Shown here: piece by piece, positions 54,301 through 61,469 of the stretch | How positions within the stretch are numbered: position 1 is the stretch's first letter | How the letters are laid out: each line of letters starts with the position of its first letter | NCBI GenBank assembly: GCA_025617745.1 | Contig: CM046855.1 | Location: forward strand, 43,949,313-44,013,312 | Origin: Heliocidaris erythrogramma | Lineage: Eukaryota; Echinodermata; Echinoidea; Camarodonta; Echinometridae | DNA length: 64,000 nt | Direction of reading: 5' to 3' | Notes under the pieces: model-generated | Databases searched by the model: none | The model's input: the letters and a program-made list of their open reading frames with translations, nothing else | Told to the model about the DNA's origin: nothing | Program-made: the position numbers and the translations under genes

Positions 54301-57300
54301 GACCCACGAAGTGGCAGCGTCCTGAGTGAAACCAGTACGATTTACCAATGTTCAAATGACCATATGTTCAAATTGACAATATGGCCATATAAGTTATTTT
54401 TTTAAATTGAAGTATCATAAATACGCTGCCACTTACCTAGAATCGATGAATGTCACTTTTTACTCTCAATTTTCGAAACCAGTCCCATTCGCCATGCTGT
54501 TGAAGCAGAAGCGAAAATAGGCACTTGCGCATGCGCTATGAATATTTATTACGACGGCATAGTTTTTGTCACAGGAATAATGAATATTCATATATCCACT
54601 GTGATCCGGCGATCTCTATTCGCTCGAGCTCCTGCCTGCCACTCGTCTTAATGAATATTCATAATGCTCCATTCTTGTCCGACGCATGCGCATTGCAAGC
54701 AAAACACCGACCTACGGAAGTTTTTAGTACAGGCTTTTGGAGATAAATAGGCCACTCAAAGCACATCAGCAAGCAATGGTCATATTGACCATTAGAATCA
54801 TATACATGTGTGTATACTGGGTATTGGGGATACAGATGTAATTTTGTTTCAAATGGATGTTTTTGTGGGCAAACTAATACTTAAGTATCATTCTTTAGAG
54901 TTTAAGTTATCAGTTCGTTAAGATACAAAATGTAGAAAGTTATAAAAACTTACATTTACAGCTCTCTTTTTGGAACTTGTTACCCACACCTGCATACGGA
55001 TCACGATTGCTCTCAATATGTTGCGCACTAGTGAGGCCGCTCTACATGGTTACGCACCGTTGATACGTACGCAGAATGTTACGCACACAAGCTATTCTAC
55101 GAAGACCTGAAAGGGCCAAACTGACGACGTAAAAAAATAAAAAATATTACGTACGTACGTAATATTTTTTCTTTTTTTACGTCGTCAGTTTGGCCCTTTC
55201 AGGTCTTCGTAGGAGATCGACGAACCCATCGCGCCGGTACTACTACGAGCGCTGAGGGCTCCCTTCATCATAATCGTGAAAAATACAAACTGGATGCTGA
55301 CGGGACAGTCTCGATAGCAGTTATCGACAAAAAGGACCCAAAATTTCAGGAAACCCTCTTCAAAGGTCACAAAACAACCTGGTAAGTTTTAATCATCTAT
55401 TATTCAATATAATTCTTTGGATGTAAGTAAACTGTAATATATTATATTCAATTAAATATAGCCAAAAATGCACAGTGATGCAGTTTAGGTATGGGATGTG
55501 TGTTGGCTGCGTTACTACACAGTCGGCAATGGCGTGTACCTATGAGTGACTCAAAGCTACATTCCTATACTTCGTGTGTATAATGTAGGCAGTCATACAC
55601 CTCATCTTTTTAAAACACCACTGCACAAAAGTCACCAATATTCACTCAAAATCGGCATTTAATTTTCAAAAACCGACCCCAAAATATCCAAGAAATACAA
55701 TAAATTCAACTCACCAATGTTGGAAAAGATATTTCCAAAAATGAAATCCGTAATTTACTGTTGATTCTCGCGAAACGAGCTATCGGAGTCATTGTGTACA
55801 TTTCCTGGTCGCCGCGGGCGCTGACATCTCCCCAAAAGAGTTTTGTCCTCAAAAATTCGGTCCATATGACGTACACGGAAAAGTTCCGATTTTCTGTGTG
55901 CGCGATTGTAAAGATCGATGTGCGCTTGCGATCCCGAGTTTCTTCGTGGACAAAAATTATATTGGCCGATTTTAGTCTAAGACATCGGCAGTATGTAAAC
56001 AACACGCGATCGCGAAACAAATCGGCGGGGATTTTTCCGGTTTTGGACAAGATTTTGACTTTGGATTTTGCTGAAAATATCAAAATTTCTTCCTAACGGC
56101 CATTTGAGGTAGGAGTGAGATTTTTAAGGGCTGAATTTGAAAGCAAGTATTTAAAATATTTATCTTATTTTTCCCCCCATACCTTTAGTACATGCGACAG
56201 AAAATACCAACTATTTTACAGTAATGAGTAATGTACCCGAGAGTGAAATAGGCCTTTTTTGTACTATCCTCATTGAAAAGAAAGACGACAGTCAATCGTA
56301 AAGTATTGTAAGTACCTAAAAGTAGCCTAAAATCAAATAATGTCATGTTTCATGGCTATCATTTTGACAAACGACCTTGTAATTAAGAGACATCCAAGCA
56401 ATCGAAGGACTGCTGATCGCAGCCCGAACACTAACTTACGTGTTTGGGCTGCCGCAGTAACGAACTCCCTAACTCCAGGGAGCTCCAACGCGCAGCGTTG
56501 GAGCTCCAGGTACAACTATCCAAAGTCGACCTAGCCCATTTTATGGCTAAAAGCATCGCTTAATTTCGGCAGGTAAGATAGAAATTTGTACTTACACTTC
56601 AAGAGAATTACAGTAACTATGTAGCAGGATCTTTGATTTTACGATTTAACGATTGTTTCGATGAAAAAAATGGAATTTCCTCGCCTCGCCGATCTTTTCC
56701 CCGTACTGTACCGTCGATTCAAATGACTCGATCGCAATGTGTGTAATGTACCGTATATACGTCGCTGACTCGATCACACAGTGCGATCGAGTCATTTGAA
56801 TCGACGGTACAGTACGGGAAAAAGATCGGCTCGGCGAGGAAATTCCATTTTTTTCATCGAAACAATCGTTAAATCGTAAAATCAAAGATCCTGCTACCAC
56901 TCCCGGGTACATTTCTGTAAAATAGTTGGTATTTTCTGTCGCATGTACTAAAGGTATGGGGGAAAAAATAAGATAAATATTTTAAATACTTGCTTTCAAA
57001 TTCAGCCCTTAAAAATCTCACTCCTACCACTCCCGGGTACATTACTGTAAAATAGTTGGTATTTTCTGTCGCATGTACTAAAGGTATGGGGGGAAAAATT
57101 AGATAAATATTTTAAATACTTGCTTTCAAATTCAGCCCTTAAAAATCTCACTCCTACCTCAAATGGCCGTTAGGAAGAACTTTTGATATTTTCAGCAAAA
57201 TCCAAAGTCAAAATCTTGTCCAAAACCGGAGAAATCCTCGCCGATTTGTTTCGCGATCGCGTGTTGTTTACAAACTGCCGATGTCTTAGACTAAAATCGG

Positions 57301-59924
57301 CCAATAAAATTTTTGTCCACGAAGAAACTCGGGATCGCAAGCGCACATCGATCTTTACGATCCCGCACACAGAAAATCGGAACTTTTCCGTGTACGCCAT
57401 AGGGACCGAATTTTTGAGGACAAAACTCTTTTGGGGAGATGTCAGCGCCCGCGGCGACCAGGAAATGTACACAATGACTCCGATAGCTCGTTTCGCGAGA
57501 ATCAACAGTAAATTACGGATTTCATTTTTGGAAATATCTTTTCCAACATTGGTGAGTTGAATTTATTGTATTTCTTGGATATTTTGGGGTCGGTTTTTGA
57601 AAATTAAATGCCGATTTTGAGTGAATATTGGTGACTTTTGTGCAGTGGTGTTTTAAAAAGATGAGGTGTATGACTGCCTACAATTATACACACGAAGTAT
57701 AGGAATGTACCTATGAGTGACTCCTACCTCAAATGGCCGTTAGGAAGAACTTTTTATATTTTCAGCAAAATCCAAAGTCAAAATCTTGTCCAAAACCGGA
57801 GAAATCCCCGCCGATTTGTTTCGCGATCGCGTGTTGTTTACAAACTGCCGATGTCTTAGACTAAAATCGGCCAATACAATTTTTGTCCACGAAGAAACTC
57901 GGGATCGCAAGCGCACATCGATCTTTACGATCGCGCACACAGAAAATCGGAACTTTTCCGTGTACGCCATAGGGACCGAATTTTTGAGGACAAAACTCTT
58001 TTGGGGAGATGTCGGCGCCCGCGGCGACCAGGAAATGTACACAATGACTCCGATAGCTCGTTTCGCGAGAATCAACAGTAAATTACGGATTTGATTTTTG
58101 AAAATATCTTTTCCAACATTGGTGAGTTGAATTTATTGTATTTCTTGGATATTTTGGGGTCGGTTTTTGAAAATGAAATGCCGATTTTGAGTGAATATTG
58201 GTGACTTTTGTGCAGTGGTGTTTTAAAAAGATGAGGTGTATGACTGCCTACATTATACACTGTGGGCTAGCGACAGACGGGTTGCCATTCCCTGATTGGT
58301 CAGTTAAGACAGTGCGATGTACTACGTGTGCGCTGTGTGTTGTAGGTGAGCCGTGGTGTGTGCTATGAATTTCAGTACATACAGGTAGAGCTGATCGGCA
58401 TGTTGCAATTTTCAGGTAGATAGGTATATTAACTGGCATGTTGCCATTTTCAGGTAGATATTGACCGGCATGTTGCCATTTTCAGGTAGATAGGTAAATT
58501 GACCGGCATGTTGCCATTTTCACTATATACAGGTAGATAGGGTCTATTAAAGGAGAATTAACCCCTGAGTACAAATTTACTTATATTGAAAGGTGTAGTA
58601 TATTCCTACTTATTGGCCTAAATCATTTTCCAATAAGATATCAGAAAAGGGTATAATAAAGATATTCCAACACCCGGTATCGTCTACTACTCATTTGCAT
58701 GGGGGCTGCCATTTTCTTGCTGATTTGGATTTGTACATGAACCATTGAGAAATGTTCTGGTCAGGAAGATATTTTGAATCCAAGACCTAAATTGATTTTC
58801 TTCATTACCTAAAATCCCATATGTGACGAAAAATATAAAGTGGGTGTTTACATGATTTATAAAAATTAAATCTTTATAATGATACTTTTAAATTGTCTGG
58901 TTTTGCTTAACAAAAATCTATTTTCTTGGGTTTGCCAAACAGAGCAGAGCATAATATATGCAGCATGCATTCTGACTTTTCAAGTCCCATTATCCGAAAG
59001 CAGGTGAATGCATAGTTTGCCGCTATAGATGCTCAGGGAAGAAGCATCCATAAAATTTGAATTAATTTGCTCCGTCCATTGCGTCACAGTATCTAGAAAA
59101 TAGATTTATATTAAGCGAATATCGATTTTCAACAGAAATATATAAGGAAATCTTCAGTTTAAAAATAAATTGACATATCTATTCTATATTTTAAATCTCA
59201 AATGGGTTTTTAATTTTGAAAAAGGCAATTGGGCATTTGGATTAAGAAAATCTTCTTGTAGTAAAAAAAATGGCAGCCCCCATGTATTGCTAGCAGACGA
59301 TACATATTGCTAGCAGATGATAAATTTTGCTCAGAAAATCTTGATTCGTATCGATCTCGTATATTTTGACGCGAAGCCATATAGTCTAACAAGTAGGAAT
59401 AAATAACACCTTTGAACACTATCGTCTTTATTGTTTGAGGTTAATTCTCCTTTAATTGACTGGCATCTAAATCATTAGAGATAGATAGAAAAATCGAGAG
59501 ATGGTGAGATGGAGAGAGCAAGGCCATAGGAATGTAGCTATGAGTGCCTGCTACATAGTTACTGTAATTCTCTTGAAGTGTAAGTATAAATTTCTATCTT
59601 ACCTGCCGAAATTAAGCGATGCTTTTAGCCATAAAATGGGCTAGGTCGACTTTGGATAGTTGTACCTGGCTGGAGCTCCAAGTCCAACGCTGCGCGTTGG
59701 AGCTCCCTGGAGTTACGAAACTACCGTACACAAACTTAAATATGTGGGACACGACCATTTTCATTATTATTAAAGTGAACTTGTTCTTGCAGACTGACTT
59801 AACTTGAATGCCAAGCGGGGCCTATTTCACGATATTGCCAATAAATACCCCAATGGCCCTTGAAACTAACCTCTTTCGTGAAAAATCCAAATTTAGTCGC
59901 ACAGCCGAAACAGTGTCCCTCCAT
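39265..59924 (-). CDS. ZFYVE19: abscission/NoCut checkpoint regulator (ANCHR), FYVE zinc-finger protein, complete
   Basis: Join on the - strand of 59924-59871, 50101-49905, 48755-48562, 47977-47892, 46914-46800, 45862-45737, 44144-43896, 43129-43062, 41830-41735, 40460-40303 and 39331-39265. The sum is 1410 nt, 469 residues plus stop, close to the human protein (about 470). All junctions are GT-AG and in phase. ANCHR binds phosphoinositide through its FYVE finger and VPS4 through MIM1 helices, delaying cytokinetic abscission when chromatin bridges persist (known of the family). Seen here: FYVE zinc ligands C5, C8, C21, C24, C29, C32, C51 and C54; MIM1-like helices near 129-141, 155-165 and 321-332; an acidic and coiled-coil middle; and a B-box-like finger at 423-459. 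The start ATG is the only one giving CFGC in frame; it is GAACTATGG, with G at +4. Confidence 0.95.
40303..40460 (-). CDS. ZFYVE19: ANCHR exon 10 (B-box-like zinc finger)
   Basis: Encodes a proline-rich lead and then [20 protein letters not shown] and NDLYCKRCF (residues 396-447), the most conserved part of ANCHR. The donor is GTTAGT. A tandem CAGCAG at the acceptor allows a start at 40460 or 40457 (one glutamine more or less). Confidence 0.95.
40465..41335. other. ANCHR intron 9, proximal part, no recognised feature
   Basis: AT-rich intronic DNA. The + strand frame at 40354-40737 is the shadow of exon 10 running into the intron. Confidence 0.5.
41340..41519 (-). mobile_element. 7SL-like SINE, copy 2
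   Basis: Sense is the - strand, the same as ANCHR. The head is GGGCGTTGTGGCGTGCGCC, TGTAATCCAGCTACC; the B-box-like word is GGTTCGAGACTGAGTC; the tail is (CA)n. It lies in ANCHR intron 9. Confidence 0.65.
41735..41830 (-). CDS. ZFYVE19: ANCHR exon 9
   Basis: Thirty-two codons in phase 0: [20 protein letters not shown] and [12 protein letters not shown]. Acceptor ATTGTAG, donor GTGAGT. With exon 8 it recreates the LIQQ-LLEE.LDE pattern that in vertebrate ANCHR reads L.QL.EE..LDE followed by GF.(I/V)P. Confidence 0.92.
42005..42450. repeat. diverged tandem duplication (about 240 bp) in ANCHR intron 8
   Basis: Two copies share AAATCTCCCCAA/AATGTCTCCCCAA, AATAACACCMMAAAAT, CTTGAGTGA, GCCACTTTTCTGAAA/TCCACTTTTGTGAAA and TTTGTTCTGRCTGGTATC. 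The similarity is clear but old. Confidence 0.6.
42638..42823 (-). mobile_element. 7SL-like SINE, copy 3
   Basis: Nearly identical to copy 2 (41340-41519), with a longer (CA)n tail and GGGCGGTGTGGCGTGCGCC at the head. It lies in ANCHR intron 8, sense to the gene. Confidence 0.65.
43062..43129 (-). CDS. ZFYVE19: ANCHR exon 8
   Basis: [20 protein letters not shown] then IQQ, between CCTATAG and GTATGG. The acidic DGSDEDEE run precedes the amphipathic QRLIQQ helix, as in other ANCHR proteins. Confidence 0.9.
43544..43582. repeat. poly-G and poly-C tract in ANCHR intron 7
   Basis: About 16 G, GTGAGGGG, then a C run. It could fold as a hairpin or quadruplex. Confidence 0.8.
43896..44144 (-). CDS. 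ZFYVE19: ANCHR exon 7 (coiled coil and third MIM1-like helix)
   Basis: 249 nt from a TTTACAG acceptor to GTGAGC, encoding residues 258-340. A Ser/Asn-rich start and [10 protein letters not shown] precede the long helical run [20 protein letters not shown] and [18 protein letters not shown], then [13 protein letters not shown], which fits the ANCHR MIM1-type helix. Confidence 0.93.
44209..44847. mobile_element. fold-back element in ANCHR intron 6
   Basis: CTATGTCACACAGCCACTAC, GTACAATTTGCGCATATTCC and ACGTATGAAATTTTGGTCAT recur inverted at 44770-44847. The interior is unusually rich in ACGTA, TACGC and CGCGT words, giving many small palindromes. No coding frame. Confidence 0.8.
44870..45400. 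other. ANCHR intron 6, no recognised feature
   Basis: AT-rich intronic DNA without repeat ends I can define. Confidence 0.5.
45410..45576. mobile_element. short element with GAAACCTGTCTATAAAGACCAC ends
   Basis: CAGTGAAACCTGTCTATAAA at the left is mirrored by GTGGTCTTTCTATACAGGTGG at the right, with further GGTCTTTAT and GTGGTCTTAATG words inside. The CTATACAGGTGGTCGCTAATG sequence at about 1116 belongs to the same family. Confidence 0.65.
45737..45862 (-). CDS. ZFYVE19: ANCHR exon 6
   Basis: Encodes [20 protein letters not shown] and then [19 protein letters not shown] (residues 216-257), a flexible Ala/Thr/Pro segment followed by an acidic amphipathic helix. Acceptor TTGTCAG, donor GTGAGG. 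The frame beyond the donor (to 45576) is intron read-through. Confidence 0.9.
46482..46716. mobile_element. MITE with GACCGCTTCTGTAATGTATAC ends, copy 1
   Basis: AATAGACCGCTTCTGTAATG and its inverse CATTACCGAAGCAGACTT bound about 235 bp. A 15-bp ACAAATTTATGCACA unit is triplicated inside. It lies about 85 nt downstream (in gene sense) of ANCHR exon 5. Confidence 0.8.
46800..46914 (-). CDS. ZFYVE19: ANCHR exon 5
   Basis: [20 protein letters not shown] and [18 protein letters not shown] plus one base. Acceptor TTGCTTAAG, donor GTGATT. The LL.QM.EEVALD helix matches the ANCHR central region. It is the exon bracketed by two copies of one MITE. Confidence 0.9.
47097..47338. mobile_element. MITE with GAACGCTTCTGTAATGTATAC ends, copy 2
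   Basis: Same family and orientation as 46482-46716, with CCTCCGGCAAGCTTTCAGGTT as an extra inner segment. Ends inversely CATTACCGAAGCGGCCTATT. It lies upstream (in gene sense) of ANCHR exon 5. Confidence 0.8.
47345..47885. other. ANCHR intron 4, no recognised feature
   Basis: A GCTGCTGCTGCTGCG triplet run lies at about 47442-47458. Otherwise no feature is recognised. Confidence 0.5.
47892..47977 (-). CDS. ZFYVE19: ANCHR exon 4 (second MIM1-like helix)
   Basis: The acceptor CTTTTCCAG is followed by [20 protein letters not shown] and SSETTHQN, then GTACGT. S.EIE.RL..L is the MIM1-type repeat seen two or more times in ANCHR. The + strand open frame over the same bases is a shadow. Confidence 0.9.
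48562..48755 (-). CDS. ZFYVE19: ANCHR exon 3 (first MIM1 helix)
   Basis: One base plus 64 codons plus one base. It encodes [18 protein letters not shown], then [27 protein letters not shown] directly after the FYVE finger and [11 protein letters not shown] are hallmark ANCHR segments, the latter being the MIM1 motif that binds the VPS4 MIT domain (family knowledge). Confidence 0.95.
48800..48952. repeat. (CTA)n trinucleotide microsatellite in ANCHR intron 2
   Basis: About 150 bp of ACT/CTA repeats with CATGTAC and CGACTA interruptions, about 50 nt upstream of exon 3. Confidence 0.95.
48960..49475. other. ANCHR intron 2, no recognised feature
   Basis: AT-rich intronic DNA. Confidence 0.5.
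49478..49768. mobile_element. MITE with TAAAGGGATACTC ends, copy 3
   Basis: Full-length relative of 27113-27381 and 33811-34018, retaining the CCCCGCAGGGCGCAAACTG central part. The right end is degraded to CACGTCCCTTTA. Confidence 0.8.
49905..50101 (-). CDS. ZFYVE19: ANCHR exon 2 (main part of the FYVE-type finger)
   Basis: The acceptor CATTTCAG is followed by [20 protein letters not shown], then [13 protein letters not shown] and SPPENFKK, then GTAAGT. It supplies six of eight zinc ligands. The R(R/K)HHCR core of canonical FYVE domains is replaced by HSCHKCG, and no WxxD is present. Both are expected for ANCHR, whose FYVE is atypical. Confidence 0.95.
50483..50690. mobile_element. single-unit relative of satellite-bearing element 3
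   Basis: GCGAATGTATCCCCCGGCACTGGCAGCA matches the left end at 22643-22670. GAGCAGTATCATCA and TCCGTACAGAAAATTTGAAAG match one satellite unit of that element. It lies in ANCHR intron 1. Confidence 0.65.
50700..51290. other. ANCHR intron 1, no recognised feature
   Basis: Two overlapping opposite-strand frames at 50957-51265 look like chance. They lack family resemblance. Confidence 0.45.
51295..51350 (+). ncRNA. tRNA-like fragment (3' half)
   Basis: ACTGGCATTATCGAGGTCTT then GGGTTCGATTCCCTGC, a T arm with B box after a degraded anticodon region. Probably a SINE relic. Confidence 0.4.
51428..51516. repeat. (GA)n / GAGAAACAGA low-complexity tract
   Basis: Purine tract with AAACAGAGA repeats. 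Confidence 0.9.
51693..52110. mobile_element. fold-back element with about 145-bp arms
   Basis: TTTCTGATAACTCCCGC, ACAGGCCATTCC, CAGCGTTTCCTCCTAGGGAA, ATTAGAATCTCTTTTTGATC and AAGATCATAAGAAATTTCAG at 51693-51835 are repeated inverted at 51962-52110. A smaller palindrome (CGGCTGCATGCGACGG ... CCGTCGCATGCAGCCG) surrounds the loop. Confidence 0.85.
52060..52390. repeat. duplicated segment, copy with MITE insertion (pair with 53940-54140)
   Basis: GGCCTGTSGGTCGCGG, TTATCAGAAAAGT, TTTCAGGGCATTT, CCCGTGCG, TGATTGCTGGG and CTTCGTGATGTARAAGGCGTAT are shared with 53940-54140. This copy alone holds the 136-bp element at about 52161-52296. Confidence 0.85.
52161..52308. mobile_element. MITE with CAGGGCA.CGTTTCAT ends, with an empty site 1.9 kb away
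   Basis: CAGGGCATCGTTTCATCAAA and, inverted, TTTATGAAACGCTGCCCTG bound an almost perfect hairpin (GATATCCCATTGAAACGCAT ... GCGTTTCAATGGGATGTC). At 54035-54055 the duplicated sequence reads AACGCCTGGCTTCG without it. Confidence 0.85.
52470..52800. repeat. intron-1 repeat family, copy A
   Basis: Shares TTTTCTGTGTGCGCGAT, GATCGATGTGCGCTTGCGAT, CCGATTTTAGTCTAAGACAT, AACACGCGATCGCGAAACAA and TTTGGACAAGATTTTGACTT with copies B-D. Same orientation as copy B. It is 5' truncated relative to them. Confidence 0.9.
52810..53935. other. ANCHR intron 1, no gene; C tracts
   Basis: C runs lie at about 53561-53575 and 53693-53706. A GGCCCCGCTGCTGTG/CATGCAGCGGGGCC inverted pair at about 53752-53870 suggests a small element. 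Nothing coding was recognised. Confidence 0.5.
53940..54140. repeat. duplicated segment, copy without the MITE
   Basis: Partner of 52060-52390. It preserves the uninterrupted AACGCCTGGCTTCGTGATG sequence. Confidence 0.85.
54526..54536. promoter_or_regulatory. palindromic TGCGCATGCGC site (NRF1-type)
   Basis: TGCGCATGCGC matches the known NRF1 consensus. A second GCATGCGCA lies at about 54684. Between them TGAATATTCAT occurs twice. No gene start has been identified next to it, so a promoter role is speculative. Confidence 0.3.
55097..55212. repeat. perfect palindrome with 58-bp arms
   Basis: CTACGAAGACCTGAAAGGGC, CAAACTGACGACGTAAAAAA and ATATTACGTAC are followed with no spacer (centre GTACGTACGTAC) by the inverse ending GGTCTTCGTAG. 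Only one or two mismatches are seen. Confidence 0.9.
55590..56230. repeat. intron-1 repeat family, copy B (orientation as A)
   Basis: Longest reverse copy: ACACCTCATCTTTTTAAAAC, CCAATGTTGGAAAAGATATT, GATTCTCGCGAAACGAGC, then the CG-rich core shared by all copies, and the CCCCATACCTTTAGTACATG tail. Open frames exist on both strands in this copy and in C and D, but they are not conserved in A. Confidence 0.9.
56460..56620. repeat. inverted duplicate of 59550-59715
   Basis: GAGCTCCAACGCGCAGCGTT, CAAAGTCGACCTAGCCCATT, GGCTAAAAGCATCGCTTAAT and GTGTAAGTA-type sequence occur here and inverted at 59550-59715. A CCAACGCGCAGCGTTGG palindrome lies within. Confidence 0.9.
56621..56897. repeat. large palindrome with about 115-bp arms
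   Basis: GTAGCAGGATCTTTGATTTT, ACGATTTAACGATTGTTTCG, GGAATTTCCTCGCC and GTACTGTACCGTCGATTCAA are mirrored at 56777-56897. The spacer is about 40 bp. It forms the centre between copies B and C. Confidence 0.9.
56900..57690. repeat. intron-1 repeat family, copy C (inverted to A and B)
   Basis: Carries a direct duplication of the CCACTCCCGGGTACATT...AAAATCTCACTCCTACC end (56907-57027 and 57028-57158). The core follows, ending CTTTTCCAACATTGGTGAGT and CAGTGGTGTTTTAAAAAGAT. Confidence 0.9.
57715..58262. repeat. intron-1 repeat family, copy D (same orientation as C)
   Basis: About 97% like copy C by eye across the core. It directly follows C in tandem, separated by GGAATGTACCTATGAGTGACT, a junction also seen at about 55540 and 59530. 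Confidence 0.9.
58385..58545. repeat. minisatellite GGCATGTTGCCATTTTCAGGTAGATAGGT
   Basis: About four units of 30-38 bp, differing in the AGGTAGATAGGTAWATT spacer. Confidence 0.85.
58547..59455. mobile_element. element with TTAAAGGAGAATTAACC ends
   Basis: TTAAAGGAGAATTAACC at the left and GGTTAATTCTCCTTTAA at the right are inverted. Inner arms CATGGGGGCTGCCATTTT and AAAATGGCAGCCCCCATG and the CCTACTT/AAGTAGG words are also paired. About 910 bp with no coding frame of note. Confidence 0.8.
59550..59715. repeat. inverted duplicate of 56460-56620
   Basis: See the partner entry. It lies about 155 bp beyond the donor of ANCHR exon 1 and again carries a CCAACGCTGCGCGTTGG palindrome. Confidence 0.9.
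59871..59924 (-). CDS. ZFYVE19: ANCHR exon 1 (start codon, first FYVE zinc ligands)
   Basis: Eighteen codons: [18 protein letters not shown], then GTTAGT. The C..C.(V/T)KF..F.KE pattern is the ANCHR N-terminus, and joining it to exon 2 completes the eight-cysteine FYVE finger in phase. It lies 9.8 kb from exon 2, so it is easily missed. Confidence 0.93.
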
Positions 59925-59980
59925 AGTTCGGTAGGAATGGTAGGTAGTTCCCGCCGCGCCGCTCCTGATCTGACGACCAC

Positions 59981-60656
59981 AGGGTGTCGCCGAAACGTCC
60001 AATCGAAAAAGGAAAAAGTTTTTAAAATGAAAAACATTGTTTAACAGAATTTACTTCCTGTTTGATGAATTTATGGCGGTGTAAAAAATGGATTATTTCT
60101 TCGTCTTGAAGTCTAATAATTTAATAAAAGTTCGCTCGACATTTCATATGCTTAGCTGATTACACCATGAAAAAGAGGATATTCAGATTTTACATGATAT
60201 ACATGTAGGTCGCTATTCGGAACTAGTTGTCTGGATCTTACTGTAACTTACTGTTTTAACTTCAAGATGCGAAATGTCGAGCGAACTTTTATTAAACTTT
60301 TCATTCAGGACTTCATTTTGAGTCGTTCGCGCTATTGTGGATGCGGAGCGTATATTGTCAGAGGTAGTTTGCGTCTTTAAGATGAAACAGTAAGATCCAT
60401 ACAATTAGTTCCGCATAACGACCTATACTATGTAAAAGATGAGTCCTCTTTTTCATGGTGTAATCAGCTAAGCAAATGAAATGCGAGCGAACTTTTCTTA
60501 AACTTTTCTTTCAGGACTTAATTTTAAGTTTCGCAAAGTTTGCACTTCAGAACGCTGCTCACGAATTTAAATACATGGATGCATTCACTTTTGTTAAACC
60601 ATGTTTTTCATTTTTAAAACTTTTTCCTTTTTCGACTGGACTTTCGGCTACACCCT
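59981..60656. mobile_element. fold-back element abutting ANCHR exon 1
   Basis: AGGGTGTCGCCGAAACGTCC and AAAAAGGAAAAAGTTTTTAA at the left recur inverted at 60592-60656. A second pair (AAGTTCGCTCGACATTTCAT, GCTTAGCTGATTACACCATG) at 60125-60180 is inverted at 60445-60500. Its left edge is 57 nt upstream of the ANCHR ATG. Further inverted relatives lie at the window end (63865-64000). Confidence 0.85.
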
Positions 60657-60707
60657 AAATTGGTCGCTGAAAGTTTGAAAGTTTGAAAAGTTTGAAAAGT
60701 TCAAATT

Positions 60708-60775
60708 CTAAACCCCCCCCCCCCCCCATTTTAATCAAATATGCTCTTTCACCTTTTCTCATCTTTTTTTTTATA

Positions 60776-60806
<31 letters not shown>
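60708..60806. repeat. poly-C and (CT)n tracts
   Basis: About 16 C at 60713, T-rich sequence, then (CT)n at 60776-60806. Confidence 0.9.
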
Positions 60807-60807
<1 letters not shown>

Positions 60808-60885
60808 TCATACACACACCTCGATCACACGTCCTGGTTCATTTCACCCCCACCCCCTCCCATGGTTCATGTCATTGATATATTG

Positions 60886-61248
60886 GTATAATAATAATAA
60901 TAATAATACCTGGCATTTATAAAGCGCCTTTCCCAAGTACTGGCTCAAAGCGCTATAGATATATATTATTACCCCGGTTCATTGGATTCTGGCACGCCCG
61001 CACACAGTGTATGCACATTCTCCACTCCCTAGGGAGCATTACAGCCAGTCGCCTGTTAAGCGCACACATGCTAAGCAAAGGACATTACCTTTCGCCATCC
61101 TACCGGGTACCCATTTAACACCTGGGTGGAGAGTGGCAAATGTAGATTAACGTCTTGCCAAAGGACGCTAGTGCTGCGGTGGGATTCGAACCCCGGACCT
61201 CGTGGTTCACAGTCCGGGGACTTATCCACTGATCCACAACACCTCTAC
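60886..61248 (-). mobile_element. tRNA-headed SINE with LINE-like 3' tail
   Basis: On the - strand a tRNA-like head (TGTTGTGGATCAGTGG, CTGTGAA loop, GGGGTTCGAATCCC at about 61170-61245) is followed by a body. The tail is GGCGCTTTATAAATGCCAGG then (TAT)n. The tail is nearly the 3' end of the LINE at 62605-63186. Confidence 0.75.
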
Positions 61249-61469
61249 AATATAACATGAAAGGACCTTTATCATGTTCACATAAGAATTCTCAATTACA
61301 TACATGTATATCTTTCTTACAATCAAGATTTAAGGTGCAATTGTTTACACACGTCAATTCGGATATACATTTAGATTTCTAATTTTTAATGAATATTTTC
61401 CTACATGCAGAAATGAAAATAGTCTTTAGAGAAGTTTAGACACTACTTACACGTTTAATTCTCTTCCCT

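Noticed and set aside
55706-58094. About 110-125-residue frames on both strands of the intron-1 repeats considered as a duplicated gene
   Set aside because: Open on both strands at once, shortened in copy A, matching no known family. Better explained as a CG-rich repeat with few stops.
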